A stretch of DNA of 64,000 nt from positions 377,507 through 441,506 of the forward strand of contig NZ_BMXU01000002.1 of assembly GCF_014651915.1 (NCBI RefSeq), read 5' to 3'. This DNA is from Parvularcula lutaonensis (lineage in GTDB: Bacteria; Pseudomonadota; Alphaproteobacteria; Caulobacterales; Parvularculaceae). Each line of letters begins with the position of its first letter. Position 1 is the stretch's first letter. Positions 28,699 to 38,573 of the stretch are shown piece by piece. The position numbers were made by a program, and so were the translations under genes. Under the pieces are notes generated by a model, which saw only the letters and a list, made by a program, of their open reading frames with translations, did not search any database and was not told where the DNA came from.

Positions 28699-29685
28699 TC
28701 ACTCGGCGACGTGCTGTTCCACCGCCGCAGGCTGACCGAGCTCCTCCTGCGCCGCGAGGAATTTCTCCGCTTCGAGCGCCGCCATGCAACCCATGCCCGC
28801 AGCCGTCACCGCCTGCCTGTAGGTCTCGTCGGTGACGTCGCCCGCCGCGTAGACACCGGGCACGGAGGTCGCGGTCGAGTCGGGCGCGGTGATGATGTAG
28901 CCACTGTCTTTCATCTCGACCTGGCCTTTGAAGATGTCCGTCTGCGGCGCATGGCCGATGGCAATGAAGACGCCGTGGCAGTCAATCTCGATGGTGTCTT
29001 CGCCCACGGTCGACTTGAGCCGCAGCCCGGTGACGCCGCGCGGCTCTTCCTCGCCCAGCACTTCCTCCACCTCGCGGTTCCACAGCACCTCAACCTTGGG
29101 ATGGTTGAGCAGGCGCTGCTGGAGGATTTTTTCGGCGCGCAAGGAGTCGCGGCGGTGGATGAGCACGACCTTTTCCGCGAAATTGGTGAGGAAGAGGGCT
29201 TCCTCCACGGCCGTGTTGCCACCGCCAACGACAGCGACTTTCTTGCCGCGGTAAAAGAAACCGTCACAGGTCGCACAGGCCGAAACGCCGAAACCCTGGA
29301 AATGCTGCTCGGAGGGAAGCCCGAGCCATTTCGCCGACGCACCGGTGGCGATGACGACAGCATCGGCCGTGTAGGTGTCGCCGCTGTCCCCTTTGAGGGT
29401 GAAGGGCCGCTTGGAAAAGTCAGCTTCGATGATGACGTCGTTGATCATCTCGGTGCCCACATGCTCAGCCTGCTTTTGCATCTGCTCCATGAGCCACGGC
29501 CCCTGGATGACCTCGGCGAAGCCCGGATAGTTCTCGACATCCGTGGTGATGGTCAGTTGCCCGCCAGGCTGCAGGCCATGGACGATCGTCGGCTCCAGCA
29601 TGGCGCGCGCCGCGTAGATCGCGGCGGTGTAGCCCGCCGGACCGGAACCGATGATAAGGAGTTTGCGGTGCTTGGTCTCTGCCAT
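28699..29685 (-). CDS. trxB: Thioredoxin-disulfide reductase
   Basis: A 328-residue NADPH- and FAD-dependent enzyme that reduces thioredoxin. It shows the N-terminal FAD motif [18 protein letters not shown], the redox-active disulfide ACATCDGFF near residue 143, the NADPH motif [15 protein letters not shown] near residue 160, and the C-terminal FAD motif [20 protein letters not shown] near residue 280. The C-terminal extension is polar. I start at ATG 29685 before AETKHRK, as the family begins there. It converges with surE (40-base gap) and is divergent from the TonB receptor gene. Confidence 0.97.
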   Translation of the reverse strand: MAETKHRKLLIIGSGPAGYTAAIYAARAMLEPTIVHGLQPGGQLTITTDVENYPGFAEVIQGPWLMEQMQKQAEHVGTEMINDVIIEADFSKRPFTLKGDSGDTYTADAVVIATGASAKWLGLPSEQHFQGFGVSACATCDGFFYRGKKVAVVGGGNTAVEEALFLTNFAEKVVLIHRRDSLRAEKILQQRLLNHPKVEVLWNREVEEVLGEEEPRGVTGLRLKSTVGEDTIEIDCHGVFIAIGHAPQTDIFKGQVEMKDSGYIITAPDSTATSVPGVYAAGDVTDETYRQAVTAAGMGCMAALEAEKFLAAQEELGQPAAVEQHVAE

Positions 29686-30133
29686 GGTCAGCCTCGAATT
29701 CGTCAAGACCGGCTATGTGAAGGCAGGGTGCGATTCCTTCAAGCGGCTGAAACGCGCAATGGTGATGCCCGACGGTGCCCTGCCGCCTTTGCCGATGGCC
29801 CGCGTGGCCGCGATCGGTTCGAGGGAGTGGGGCGATCCCGGAAACTGCTATCCGCAGGGCGCTCTGGTGCGGCGCAGCGTGAAGTGCAGCCGTCTGCTAT
29901 TTTTACGGCAGAGTGCGCTATAATCCGCTGCTTTAGATTTCGTGTCTTTAATGCAACAGATTGTCAGGAAGGCGCAGCCAGGTGCTCCGCGGCGCAGCAA
30001 AAGCCTTGCGCGTTAACCCCGCGCTCTCGTTACATGACACCAACGTGACCTTCGGTCCGGGGTAGGTTGGGGCGCGCACCCGCGCGTCCTTCCTGCGGCC
30101 ATTGGTCACCAGAACGGTGGAAGGACTATCCGT
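29686..30133 (+). other. Long intergenic region upstream of the TonB-dependent receptor
   Basis: A 448-base gap between divergent genes, with no convincing coding frame. It has a perfect TATAAT at 29919-29924, but I cannot find a good -35 element 16-18 bases before it. Closer to the receptor is an AT-rich stretch (29930-29955) that could also be a promoter. The rest, from about 29985 to 30130, would be a long 5' leader. Both promoters of the divergent pair are probably here. Confidence 0.45.
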
Positions 30134-33100
30134 ATGAAAATGCTTCATCTCGGCGTCGCAGCCAGTGCCATCGCCATCGCGACGGCATCGACCGCGATCG
30201 CGCAAGACAACCAAGACGATGTGGACGATAGCGACGTTATCGTCGTCACGGGTTCGCGCCTTGCAACCGACGGCACGCTCGAGGCCTCCGGCCCGGTTGT
30301 GGCCTTCGGCGGCGGAGACATCCGTGACTCGGGCCAGATCGACATTGCCGCCCTGCTGCGTGAATCGCCGCAGCTGCAGGCTTCGCTTCCGGGTTCATTC
30401 TCGGCCTTCAATGGCACCCCGCTCGGTGCATCGCTTCTCAACCTCCGCGCCCTCGGTGAAGAGCGGACCCTGGTTCTCGAAGACGGCCGCCGCCACGTGG
30501 CCGGCATCGAAGGCACCGCCGCTGTCGACGTGAACACCATGTCCACCGCGCTGCTCGGCGCTGTAGAAGTGTCGACCGGTGGTGCATCGTCGATCTACGG
30601 TGCAGACGCTGTTTCGGGCGTCGTCAACTTCGTCATGCGCGACGCCAGCGATTTCGATGGCCTCGAAATCCGTACCCAGGCCGGCGTGACCGACGATGGT
30701 GACGCGGAAGAAGTCTTCCTTTCGATCGCCAACGGCTTCGAAACCGCCGACGGCCGCGGCTCGACAGTCTTTGCGGTTGAATACCAGCAGACCGAATCGA
30801 TCCTCGCCGGCGACCGCGACTTCGCAGGCTTCGGCCGTGGTTGGCTCGCTCCAGCGACCGGCGACGCTGCTGACCCGACCTTCAGCAATGTCTGGCTCGT
30901 TGACCAGCGCCTGCCGATTTCCTCTTCGGGTGGCGTGATCGCTCTCGGCGATGGCAACACGGCCGGTTTCTCCAGCGCCTTTGTCGAGGTCGTCAGCAGC
31001 GGTGGCCAGGATGGTTGTAGAACCATCGGTTCGCAGAACATCCCGACCTGTCAGTTCTATGAGCGCTCGACTGGCGTTCTGCGCGCATTCGATGTCGGCG
31101 AAATCTACGCAGGGCCGTTTGATGCCCAGGGCGGTGACGGTGTTTCGGCCGAGCCGGATGACGAGATCCTGCTGCCGCAAAGCAACCGCGTGCTTTTCCA
31201 GACGCGTTCCGAGTACGAATTGCTGCCTTGGATGAACGCCTTCTTCGATGCCAAGTTCGTCACCACGCGGACCCAGGAATCGAACCAGGTCAACGGCTTC
31301 AACGACGATATCCCGATCGATCTCGCGAACCCGTTCATCCCTGCTCCGCTGCGCGCCCAGATCACACAGCTGCAGAACGAGGGCATCGACCCGATCCTCG
31401 TCATGTCGCGTGACGTCCTTGACGCCACCACCCGTTCGAACCCGGTTGCGCGTCGCCAGACCTTCCGGATCGTCGGCGGCATCGAAGGCGCCTTCGAAGA
31501 CCTCAACATGAATTACGAGGTCTCGTTCAACTACGGCCGTACGGATGCGGACATTTCGTCCTTTGCCCGTGTCGAGGACCGTTATTTCGCCGCGATCGAC
31601 GCTGTCGTCGATCCGAACACCGGCGACATTGTCTGCCGTTCGGACATCGATCCCAACGCCGTGGTCCCGCCGGCCTCGCCGTTCCCGGCCCAGAACTCGA
31701 ACTTCCAGATCTCGACCTTCGAGCCGGGCGATGGACAGTGTGTTCCGGTCAACCTGTTTGGCGACAACTCCATCACCCGTGCAGCGGCGGACTTCATCTT
31801 CCAGGAAGTTGTCGACCGCAACGACATCGAGCAGCGTGACTTCCTCGCGACGCTCGCTGGTGACTCGGAGCCGTGGTTCACGCTTCCCGCTGGCCCGATC
31901 CAGTACGCCATCGGTTACGAATGGCGCGAAGAGCAGTCGAGCTACACGCCTGACGCGCTGACCCGTGCTGGCCTGACCTTCGGCACCATTGGTTCGAATG
32001 GTGGTCCGGTGAACCCGTCGGGCGGCGAGTACGACGTCAACGAATTCTTCGGCGAAATTCGCGTTCCTGTCGTTGAAGGCCTTCCGTTCGCTGAGCGTAT
32101 CGAGGTCAATGGCGCGTATCGTTACTCCGACTACAGCGCGTTTGATGAAACCGACACCTGGAACGTCGGTGCCCGCTGGTCGATCTTCGAGAACCTGACC
32201 CTTCGCGCAACGCAGTCGCGTGCGGTCCGTGTCCCGAACATCGGCGAAGCGTTCGCTCCGACCTTCACGGCCTTCATCGGCGCTGGTGACGATCCGTGTA
32301 ACCCGCAGTTCATCAACGCCGGTTCGCAGTTCCGTGCTGCCAACTGTGCGGCGCTGATCCCGAACATCGGTTCGTACAACTCCACCAACTTCGTCTCGGC
32401 GCGTATTCCGGGTCAAAGCGGTGGTAACCCGAACCTCGCTCCGGAAGAGGCTGATACCTTCACTGTCGGTGCGGTCTGGCAGCCGGCCGGTGAGTTCGGC
32501 GGCGCGCTGGACGGCCTGATCGTGACCCTCGACTACTACGACATCGAGATCGAAGGTCTGATCGACTCGCTTTCCGCGTTCCAGATCGCTTCGAACTGTG
32601 TTGACCTTCCGGACTTGAACAACCCGTTCTGTGACGCCATCGATCGTGACCCGACCAATGGCTTCATCACGGGCTTCCGCTCGGGCCTCATCAACCTCGG
32701 CTCGGTGGAGACTTCGGGTCTCGACTGGCGCGTCGATTACTCCTTCGATACGCCCGATGTCGGCGGCATGGCCTCGTCGGTCCGTGTCAGCTCGCAAGGC
32801 ACGCATTTCCTCAAGAATGAGGAAGTTCGCGACCCGGCGCAGCCCGACGATGTCTTTGACGTCCTTGGCGAGGCGACGCGTCCGGAATGGATCGTCAACT
32901 TCAACGCTGACTGGGATCTCGGTGAAAGCCTGACCCTCGGCTGGCGCGGTCGTTACGAGAGCTCGCAGCTCCTGGTCGGTATCACGAACCGTGACATCGA
33001 AAGCGATCCGAACTTCGCCAACATCATCGAAAACGACGGTGCCTTCGTCCACGACTTCTCGGTCAATTACGAAATCAGCGATCGTTTCGAAGTCTATGGC

Positions 33101-33205
33101 GGTATCAACAACGCCTTCGAAGAAGAGCCGTATCTCGGCTCGCTGTCGCGCCCTGCTGGTCCGCGCGGCCGCTTCTTCTTCATCGGCCTGAACGCCAACC
33201 TCTAA
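30134..33205 (+). CDS. TonB-dependent receptor
   Basis: A 1023-residue outer-membrane receptor for active uptake of a substrate I cannot name. It has a signal peptide to about residue 24 (ASTAIAQ), a TonB-box-like DSDVIVVTGSRL, a plug domain (residues 45-170) with ALGEERTLVLEDGRRHV and ASSIYGADAVSGVVNFVMR, and a large beta-barrel that ends in GRFFFIGLNANL. The length and the negatively charged, low-cysteine extracellular loops resemble receptors abundant in Caulobacter- and Sphingomonas-like bacteria. No Fur box or other regulator is visible. It is a single-gene unit with a strong terminator behind it. Confidence 0.95.
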   Translation: MKMLHLGVAASAIAIATASTAIAQDNQDDVDDSDVIVVTGSRLATDGTLEASGPVVAFGGGDIRDSGQIDIAALLRESPQLQASLPGSFSAFNGTPLGASLLNLRALGEERTLVLEDGRRHVAGIEGTAAVDVNTMSTALLGAVEVSTGGASSIYGADAVSGVVNFVMRDASDFDGLEIRTQAGVTDDGDAEEVFLSIANGFETADGRGSTVFAVEYQQTESILAGDRDFAGFGRGWLAPATGDAADPTFSNVWLVDQRLPISSSGGVIALGDGNTAGFSSAFVEVVSSGGQDGCRTIGSQNIPTCQFYERSTGVLRAFDVGEIYAGPFDAQGGDGVSAEPDDEILLPQSNRVLFQTRSEYELLPWMNAFFDAKFVTTRTQESNQVNGFNDDIPIDLANPFIPAPLRAQITQLQNEGIDPILVMSRDVLDATTRSNPVARRQTFRIVGGIEGAFEDLNMNYEVSFNYGRTDADISSFARVEDRYFAAIDAVVDPNTGDIVCRSDIDPNAVVPPASPFPAQNSNFQISTFEPGDGQCVPVNLFGDNSITRAAADFIFQEVVDRNDIEQRDFLATLAGDSEPWFTLPAGPIQYAIGYEWREEQSSYTPDALTRAGLTFGTIGSNGGPVNPSGGEYDVNEFFGEIRVPVVEGLPFAERIEVNGAYRYSDYSAFDETDTWNVGARWSIFENLTLRATQSRAVRVPNIGEAFAPTFTAFIGAGDDPCNPQFINAGSQFRAANCAALIPNIGSYNSTNFVSARIPGQSGGNPNLAPEEADTFTVGAVWQPAGEFGGALDGLIVTLDYYDIEIEGLIDSLSAFQIASNCVDLPDLNNPFCDAIDRDPTNGFITGFRSGLINLGSVETSGLDWRVDYSFDTPDVGGMASSVRVSSQGTHFLKNEEVRDPAQPDDVFDVLGEATRPEWIVNFNADWDLGESLTLGWRGRYESSQLLVGITNRDIESDPNFANIIENDGAFVHDFSVNYEISDRFEVYGGINNAFEEEPYLGSLSRPAGPRGRFFFIGLNANL

Positions 33206-33213
33206 GCGGGACC

Positions 33214-33234
33214 GGGCGGAGCCTCGCTCCGCCC
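33214..33234 (+). repeat. Inverted repeat directly after the TonB receptor gene
   Basis: GGGCGGAGC (33214-33222) and GCTCCGCCC (33226-33234) pair perfectly around CTC. There is no T-run behind it, so it may protect the mRNA 3' end or act together with the terminator 27 bases downstream. Confidence 0.7.
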
Positions 33235-33260
33235 GTCCTTCTCCCGAGGACCGCACAACA

Positions 33261-33296
33261 AGAAAGCCCGGAAGCGATGCTTCCGGGCTTTCTTTG
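33261..33296 (+). terminator. Strong, probably bidirectional terminator
   Basis: A 15-base perfect stem: AGAAAGCCCGGAAGC (33261-33275) and GCTTCCGGGCTTTCT (33279-33293) around GAT, followed by TTGTG. On the opposite strand the stem ends in a T-rich TTTCTTGTTG, so it can also serve the convergent ELM1-like gene, which ends 24 bases beyond it. Confidence 0.93.
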
Positions 33297-33316
33297 TGTC
33301 TTGTTCGCAGCGGGCG

Positions 33317-34390
33317 TCAGGCGCCCGGTTCGATCACCCCGCGGAGCGTGAGCTTCTTGACGATCTCGTCGGCCACCCGGTCGGTTTCTCTCAGGGGCGG
33401 GTAGGTCCAGGTCTCGCCGAGCGTCGCATTGGGTCGCAGCACGCCGCGGGCCACGAGGCCCTCATGGAAGCGGCGCCATTTCGCACCACCGCCCGGCAAT
33501 GGCAGGAGATGCACCGGCTTGCCGGTGAAAGCTGCCTCGGTAATCATGTTGGCGCTCTCCTCCGTGACGAGGATCCTTTCGGCAAGGCCGAGCATCCCGA
33601 AATAAGGATTGTCGATCGGTCCCACCGGTTCGCCGTCCCAAAGCCAGAGCTTTGACGGCTTGAAGCTGTAACGGAGCCGCTCGACAAAGGATTGCGGCGT
33701 CCGGCGCGAGGTCGTTGCGAGAACGAAATGCCCGGCCTGGATCGCTGCGGCGATGCCGCCGACGATGGCATCCTCGGCGGCACTGTTCCAACGATAGGCC
33801 TTGGAGGGACCCCCGATCAGGGCCGCGCAATAGGGCGTCTTGAACTGGATGTCCCGGGGCAGGGACATGTTGAGGAGCTGGCCTTCCAGCTTCAAGCGCT
33901 CTTTCGACAGCCGGTTCGGGCTGCCTTGGATCGGCATGACGCCTTTGCCCTTGAGCCGGTCGTGGGCTGGCGGGACGACAAGGCCAAAATGTTCGGGATT
34001 GGACCGCGGATCCTGGGTCTGCACGGTGAAGCAGTGCTGCTTGAGAGCCTTCGCGAAAGGCACGACACGGCGCCCGCAACCGATGAAGACGTCGGGCCAG
34101 GGCGCGGTCAGCTTGTCGCTGTCCTCGGTCAGGCGTTCGAAAGGGTTGCCCCACATGAAGTGGGGGAGGTTCTCGAACTTGGGGTCGATCTCGATCCGCT
34201 TGGTAACGATTGACGCGGGGATGCGGCGCTGGATCGCTTCGGCAATGCCCAGCACCTGATTCTCCATCCCGGCGCGGCCATCACTGACGGCCCAGACGAC
34301 GATGCGGCGCATATCGGTCACGGAAACCCTGCGTTTGCGCGGCGTCTGTTCCGCAGCGCGTCCCTTCTGAAGCCCAAGTTTGTTCTGCAC
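33317..34390 (-). CDS. ELM1/DUF1022-like protein
   Basis: A 357-residue protein of the mitochondrial fission ELM1-like family (glycosyltransferase-B-like fold). Features: VVWAVSDGRAGMENQVLG near residue 31, DVFIGCGRRVVPFAKALK, TVQTQDPRSNPEHFGLVV, and a C-terminal LVTEESANMITEAAFTGKPVHLL, which resembles the nucleotide-sugar-binding end of GT-B enzymes. Bacterial members have no proven role. GTG 34390 is the best start, because GGGAGG lies six bases before it; an ATG at 34312 would begin at the conserved domain but lacks a site. It is divergent from holC. Confidence 0.83.
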   Translation of the reverse strand: MQNKLGLQKGRAAEQTPRKRRVSVTDMRRIVVWAVSDGRAGMENQVLGIAEAIQRRIPASIVTKRIEIDPKFENLPHFMWGNPFERLTEDSDKLTAPWPDVFIGCGRRVVPFAKALKQHCFTVQTQDPRSNPEHFGLVVPPAHDRLKGKGVMPIQGSPNRLSKERLKLEGQLLNMSLPRDIQFKTPYCAALIGGPSKAYRWNSAAEDAIVGGIAAAIQAGHFVLATTSRRTPQSFVERLRYSFKPSKLWLWDGEPVGPIDNPYFGMLGLAERILVTEESANMITEAAFTGKPVHLLPLPGGGAKWRRFHEGLVARGVLRPNATLGETWTYPPLRETDRVADEIVKKLTLRGVIEPGA

Positions 34391-34494
34391 GAGGCGCCTC
34401 CCGTTCCAACCCGTCCGGTGCCCTTGCCCGGTCGGTCGCCATTGTTGATAGACCTAAAAGGAAGCGAAGCCGTTAACTCTAACGCGGATTTACC

Positions 34495-34929
34495 ATGAGC
34501 GAGGTCTTCTTTTACCATCTCGAGCGCTCCTTGCCTGCAAAGGTGTTGCCGAGCCTTCTCGAGAAGACGTTGAAACGGGGCTGGCGGGCACTGGTGAAGT
34601 GCCGCGACCAGGCAGCGATGGAGGCATTGGATGAGGCGCTTTGGACCTATCGCGACGAGAGTTTCCTGCCGCACGGGACAAGCGGTGCGGAGGAGCCCGT
34701 CCTGCTGACCACTGGCGATGAAGCCGAAAATGGTGCTGATGCGCTTTTCCTCACGCCGGGCACCGACATGGCCGCCGAGGGCATGAAGCGTTTCCAGCGT
34801 TCGGTGCTCCTGTTCATGGCGGAGGATGCGCCTGAGGCGCGGGAACGCTGGAAGTCCCTGAAGGCCGAAGGGTTTGTGGTCACCTATTGGCGGCAGTCGC
34901 CGGAGGGACGGTGGGAACGGGCGGGATGA
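34495..34929 (+). CDS. holC: DNA polymerase III chi subunit
   Basis: A 144-residue protein of the clamp-loader complex that links it to SSB. EVFFYHLERSLPAKVLPSLLEKTL at the N-terminus and the central LDEALWTYRDESFLPHG are the HolC pattern. SFLPHG and PVLLTT are well placed; the length is normal. Its last 50 bases overlap, tail to tail, the 3' end of the lytic transglycosylase gene on the other strand. Confidence 0.94.
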   Translation: MSEVFFYHLERSLPAKVLPSLLEKTLKRGWRALVKCRDQAAMEALDEALWTYRDESFLPHGTSGAEEPVLLTTGDEAENGADALFLTPGTDMAAEGMKRFQRSVLLFMAEDAPEARERWKSLKAEGFVVTYWRQSPEGRWERAG

Positions 34930-37072
34930 GCCCTTCTGCGCGGACCAGCGCCATCGGGTGACGGTCCAGCTGAGGCTGCGTGATGATCGGCGGGCCCGAG
35001 ACATCGGCAGCCAGCCACAGATTGGGTGCAGGGACCGGTTGGCCGATCGAAGCGAAACTCGACGCGCTGCCTCGGGTAAGGTCTTCCGTCAGCTGAAGGC
35101 CAAGCGGCAGGTCGGTGATCCGTGAGCGGTAGACTTGGGTGTTTTCGAGAACCCGCATGACGTAGTTCCGGGTTTCGGAAAAGGGAATCAGTTCGACCCA
35201 GTCGATCGGATCCACGGACGGATCGCGCGGATCGCCATAGGTTTCGACCCAGTCATCGACCCTGTGCGGCCCGGCATTGTACGCAGCCAGAACCATGACA
35301 TAGCTGCCGCCGAAACGGTCGAGGAGGTGGCTGAGATGCGCCGCTCCGAGTGTCATGTTGTACACAGGGTCCGTGAGCAGACGATCCCGTTCCCAGGGGA
35401 TCCCTTCCTTCCGTGCCGTGATCCGCGCCGTCGAATCGAGAAGCTGCATCATCCCCTTCGCGCGGGCGGAGGAGTAGGCATCGACCTTGAATTCCGATTC
35501 CTGCCGGCTGAGGCCAAGGATCAGGGGTTCCTCCACGAAGGCCGTCGCCGTCTGGGGCACCGGGACGAGGGGGTAGACGACCTCGGCGACCCCGGCACCA
35601 TTGCGGCGGCTCGTCTTCCCTGCACGGACGATCAGGTCGAACTCATGCGCCTGCCGGACAAGTTCGGCATAGGCGCGAACCTCGCCCTCGTTTTCGAGCT
35701 GGTCATCGAGCGCCAGTGCAAAGCGCCGGAAGGTTAGGTTCTGGTCGATATGGTCGAGAATGCGCATCGCCCGGGCGAGGTCACGGTCGTCGAGGGCCTT
35801 CCGGTCGGCATCCGTGACGGGGACCGCCTCGGGAAACGCGAAGACCGGCGCCGCCGAGCCAAGCGTCTCGATCGCCATCTGGCCATAGAATGTATAGGGA
35901 TAATCTGCCGCCACGAGATAATGTGCCCGTGCCCGGACCTCGTCGCCCATGGCCGAGTAGGCACGGCCCAGCCAGTAGTTTCCGCGGGCGAGGCTGATCG
36001 GCGAAGTCACGCCTGAAGTCAGGAAATCGAAATGTGCCCGTGCCCGTGCCGGGTCGTTGAGGAACCGCAGCGCTGTCCACCCGGCCATGAATTCCGCCTC
36101 GGCGAAGTCCGCTCCCTGTTCGAGGCCGGAATAGGCTGACAGGTTGTAGGCATCCGCGAACCGGCCCTCTTTAAGGGCCCAACGCGCAAGCAGCTTGCGT
36201 TCATAGAACCACCCATCGGGATCACGCAGTTTTTCGGGGTTCAGTGGGGCGAGGCCCGCAAGCTCGATCGCCTCTTCCTCGAGATCGGCCCGCCGCAGGT
36301 AGCGGACGATGGCATGCAGCACACCTGAATCGCGCTGGCTCTGCGGCGGCAGGGCCTCGAACAGGATCACGCCGTGTCGCCGCCCGCGGATCAGTTCGTA
36401 GCGCGCCTGCACCTCCTTGGCGCGGGTCTCGCTGAGCAGGCCGCGGACATCTTCGACTCCGCCCGTCGAGCGGCGGAAAAGCGCCCGGTCGGCCTTAGCG
36501 AAATGGTCCTCTTCGGTGAGGTAACGGCCATAGCGCTCGAGGATCTGCTGGCTGTCGGATGTGTTGAAGTTATGCTCGATCCAGGCTTTGCGGATATAGT
36601 CCCGGGCGAGGTCCTCGCGCCGCAGATCGAGCAGTGCACGGGCAAGATGCACCTTGCCGAAACCGGTGATCGGGTCCCGCGTGTCGAAGAAAGTGAAGAT
36701 CGTCGAGGTCGGGGTCTCGTCATCCAGCATCCGCTCGGCCTTGCGCTGCAGGGTCAGCGGGTTCGGCCAGCCTGGATGCGCATCGAGGAAGACATCGATC
36801 TCCTCGATCGTCGTCGTCTCATCGTTGGAATGCAGGATCGCCCAGGTCGCGATGGTGCGGGCCAGTGGATCGGTGATCCCGATCCGGGCCGCTCGGGCCG
36901 CCTCGTACTGGCGGTCGTCGAGGTTCTCGAACACGGCCCGCAGGCGTTGCGCCTGGTCCTGCGCGATATAGGGAGACACGGGCGCTGGAGGCTTGAGCGA
37001 GGGCGCAGGGGCCGCCGCGGCAGCGCCCAGGAACAAGATCGCGAAAGCGGTGACGAGATGCCTCAAGCTCAT
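34880..37072 (-). CDS. Soluble lytic murein transglycosylase (Slt70-like)
   Basis: A 730-residue periplasmic enzyme that cleaves peptidoglycan between MurNAc and GlcNAc. It has a signal peptide (LVTAFAILFLGAAAAAPA), a long alpha-helical, TPR-like superhelix, then a C-terminal lysozyme-like domain. The catalytic Glu is residue 525 in SRQESEF, followed by GMMQLLDSTA and VLAAYNAGPHRVDDW. ATG 37072 has GGATGG upstream and begins a good signal peptide; an upstream start would add 13 residues. The last 17 codons overlap the 3' end of holC. It is divergent from dapA. Confidence 0.95.
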   Translation of the reverse strand: MSLRHLVTAFAILFLGAAAAAPAPSLKPPAPVSPYIAQDQAQRLRAVFENLDDRQYEAARAARIGITDPLARTIATWAILHSNDETTTIEEIDVFLDAHPGWPNPLTLQRKAERMLDDETPTSTIFTFFDTRDPITGFGKVHLARALLDLRREDLARDYIRKAWIEHNFNTSDSQQILERYGRYLTEEDHFAKADRALFRRSTGGVEDVRGLLSETRAKEVQARYELIRGRRHGVILFEALPPQSQRDSGVLHAIVRYLRRADLEEEAIELAGLAPLNPEKLRDPDGWFYERKLLARWALKEGRFADAYNLSAYSGLEQGADFAEAEFMAGWTALRFLNDPARARAHFDFLTSGVTSPISLARGNYWLGRAYSAMGDEVRARAHYLVAADYPYTFYGQMAIETLGSAAPVFAFPEAVPVTDADRKALDDRDLARAMRILDHIDQNLTFRRFALALDDQLENEGEVRAYAELVRQAHEFDLIVRAGKTSRRNGAGVAEVVYPLVPVPQTATAFVEEPLILGLSRQESEFKVDAYSSARAKGMMQLLDSTARITARKEGIPWERDRLLTDPVYNMTLGAAHLSHLLDRFGGSYVMVLAAYNAGPHRVDDWVETYGDPRDPSVDPIDWVELIPFSETRNYVMRVLENTQVYRSRITDLPLGLQLTEDLTRGSASSFASIGQPVPAPNLWLAADVSGPPIITQPQLDRHPMALVRAEGLIPPVPTVPPATAANR

Positions 37073-37199
37073 GACCCCATCCTGAATCAAATCTTGCGCC
37101 AACGCATCCATTTCTTCGCATCAAACTCCGGAGAACTTGCGGGGAAAGGCTGGCGGGCGTAGCCCTCGCCCCGCGCGCGTTCCGCGGAAGGAGAAACAC

Positions 37200-38081
37200 A
37201 TGACGCCCGAATGGCTTTCCGGCTCGATGGTCGCCCTCGTTACCCCGTTCTCCGGCGACAAGGTGGACGAGAAGGCCCTGAAAGCGCTGATCGAACGCCA
37301 GATCGCGGGCGGCACCAAGGCGCTCGTCATTGCCGGCACCACGGGTGAAGCCGCCACGATGACTGAGGAGGAACATATCGGCGTGATCGGCATGTCGGTG
37401 GACATCGCCGCTGGCCGGATCCCCGTGATCGCGGGCGTCGGCGCCAATGTGACGCGGGACGCGATCACCCTCGCCAAGGAAAGCCTGCGCGTCGGTGCGC
37501 AGGCGCTGATGGCCACCACGGGCTACTACAACAAGCCGTCACGGGCTGGGCTGCTGGCCCACTACACCAAGCTGGCCGAGGCCACCGACCTGCCGCTCAT
37601 TGTCTATAACGTGCCCAGCCGCACGGCATCGGACCTCAAGGAGGACCTGATCGCCGAGCTTTCCAGGCTGCCAACCGTTGTCGCGCTCAAGGATGCGTCA
37701 GGCGACCTCGCGCGCATGGCGCGGCACCGGATCACCTGCCCCGAAGACATGGTCTTCCTGTCCGGCGAGGACATCACCGCCGTCGGCTTCAACGCCATGG
37801 GCGGGAAGGGCTGCATCTCGGTCAGCGCCAATGTCGCGCCGGCCCATTGCGCCCGGATGCAGGATGCCTGCCTGCGCGGTGACTATGCGGAGGCGCTGAA
37901 AATCCAGGACCAGCTCACGCCGCTCCACGACGCGATGTTCTCCGATGCTTCGCCAGCACCGGCGAAATATGCACTGGCAAAGCTCGGGCTTCTTGAAGAG
38001 GAGCTGCGCCTGCCGCTGGTCCCGGCCAATGAAAAAGCGCGCAGGCTGGTTGACGAGGCGCTGGCCACGCTCGATCTCTGA
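37200..38081 (+). CDS. dapA: 4-hydroxy-tetrahydrodipicolinate synthase
   Basis: First enzyme of the lysine/diaminopimelate branch; condenses pyruvate with aspartate semialdehyde. 293 residues. VALVTPFSG at the N-terminus, GTTGEAATMTEEEH near residue 46, IVYNVPSRT with the catalytic Tyr near 136, and VALKDASGD with the Schiff-base Lys at about 164. AAGGAG lies eight bases before ATG 37200, which excludes the upstream GTG frame extension. smpB follows after six bases. Confidence 0.97.
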   Translation: MTPEWLSGSMVALVTPFSGDKVDEKALKALIERQIAGGTKALVIAGTTGEAATMTEEEHIGVIGMSVDIAAGRIPVIAGVGANVTRDAITLAKESLRVGAQALMATTGYYNKPSRAGLLAHYTKLAEATDLPLIVYNVPSRTASDLKEDLIAELSRLPTVVALKDASGDLARMARHRITCPEDMVFLSGEDITAVGFNAMGGKGCISVSANVAPAHCARMQDACLRGDYAEALKIQDQLTPLHDAMFSDASPAPAKYALAKLGLLEEELRLPLVPANEKARRLVDEALATLDL

Positions 38082-38087
38082 CGCCTG

Positions 38088-38573
38088 ATGGCCAAGAAAA
38101 CCGAACCCACGCGCAAGCTCATTGCCGAGAACAAGAAAGCCCGTTTCGAGTACAAGCTCGACGACGCGATCGAGGCCGGCATCGTCCTGACCGGGACCGA
38201 GGTGAAGGCCCTGCGTGAAGGCAAGGCGAACATCGCCGAGAGCTACTGCGCGCCGGAGAACGGCCCCAATGGCCCCGAGATCTGGCTCATCAACGCCAAC
38301 ATACCCGAATATTCAGGCGGCAACCGGGAGAACCACGAGCCCAAGAGGAACAGGAAGCTCCTCCTTCACCGCCGCCAGGTGAACCAGCTCGTCGGCGCGG
38401 TCGAGAAGCAGGGCCGGACCATCGTCCCCCTACGGATGGTCTTCGACAAGAACGGCCGCGTGAAGCTCGACATCGCTGTCGCCGAAGGCAAGAAGCTCCA
38501 CGACAAACGCCAGACCCAGAAAGACCGCGAATGGGGCAGGCAGAAACAACGCCTGCTGAAGGATTATGGGTGA
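38088..38573 (+). CDS. smpB: SsrA-binding protein SmpB
   Basis: A 161-residue protein that delivers tmRNA to stalled ribosomes. [20 protein letters not shown] and [20 protein letters not shown] at residues 11-50 are the OB-fold signature, and the C-terminal tail [16 protein letters not shown] is basic as expected. It lies six bases after dapA and overlaps the next gene by eight bases. No ssrA gene is recognisable in the window. Confidence 0.97.
   Translation: MAKKTEPTRKLIAENKKARFEYKLDDAIEAGIVLTGTEVKALREGKANIAESYCAPENGPNGPEIWLINANIPEYSGGNRENHEPKRNRKLLLHRRQVNQLVGAVEKQGRTIVPLRMVFDKNGRVKLDIAVAEGKKLHDKRQTQKDREWGRQKQRLLKDYG

Noticed and set aside
29919-29924. TATAAT as a certain promoter of the TonB receptor
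   Set aside because: No plausible -35 element at the correct distance and a long leader would be needed; kept only as a remark in the intergenic entry.
30395-33256. A 953-codon open frame antisense to the TonB-dependent receptor
   Set aside because: It mirrors the high-GC codon pattern of the receptor on the plus strand; composition is extreme in Arg, Asp and Val with no domain, membrane or signal sequence. The plus-strand gene has signal peptide, plug and barrel.
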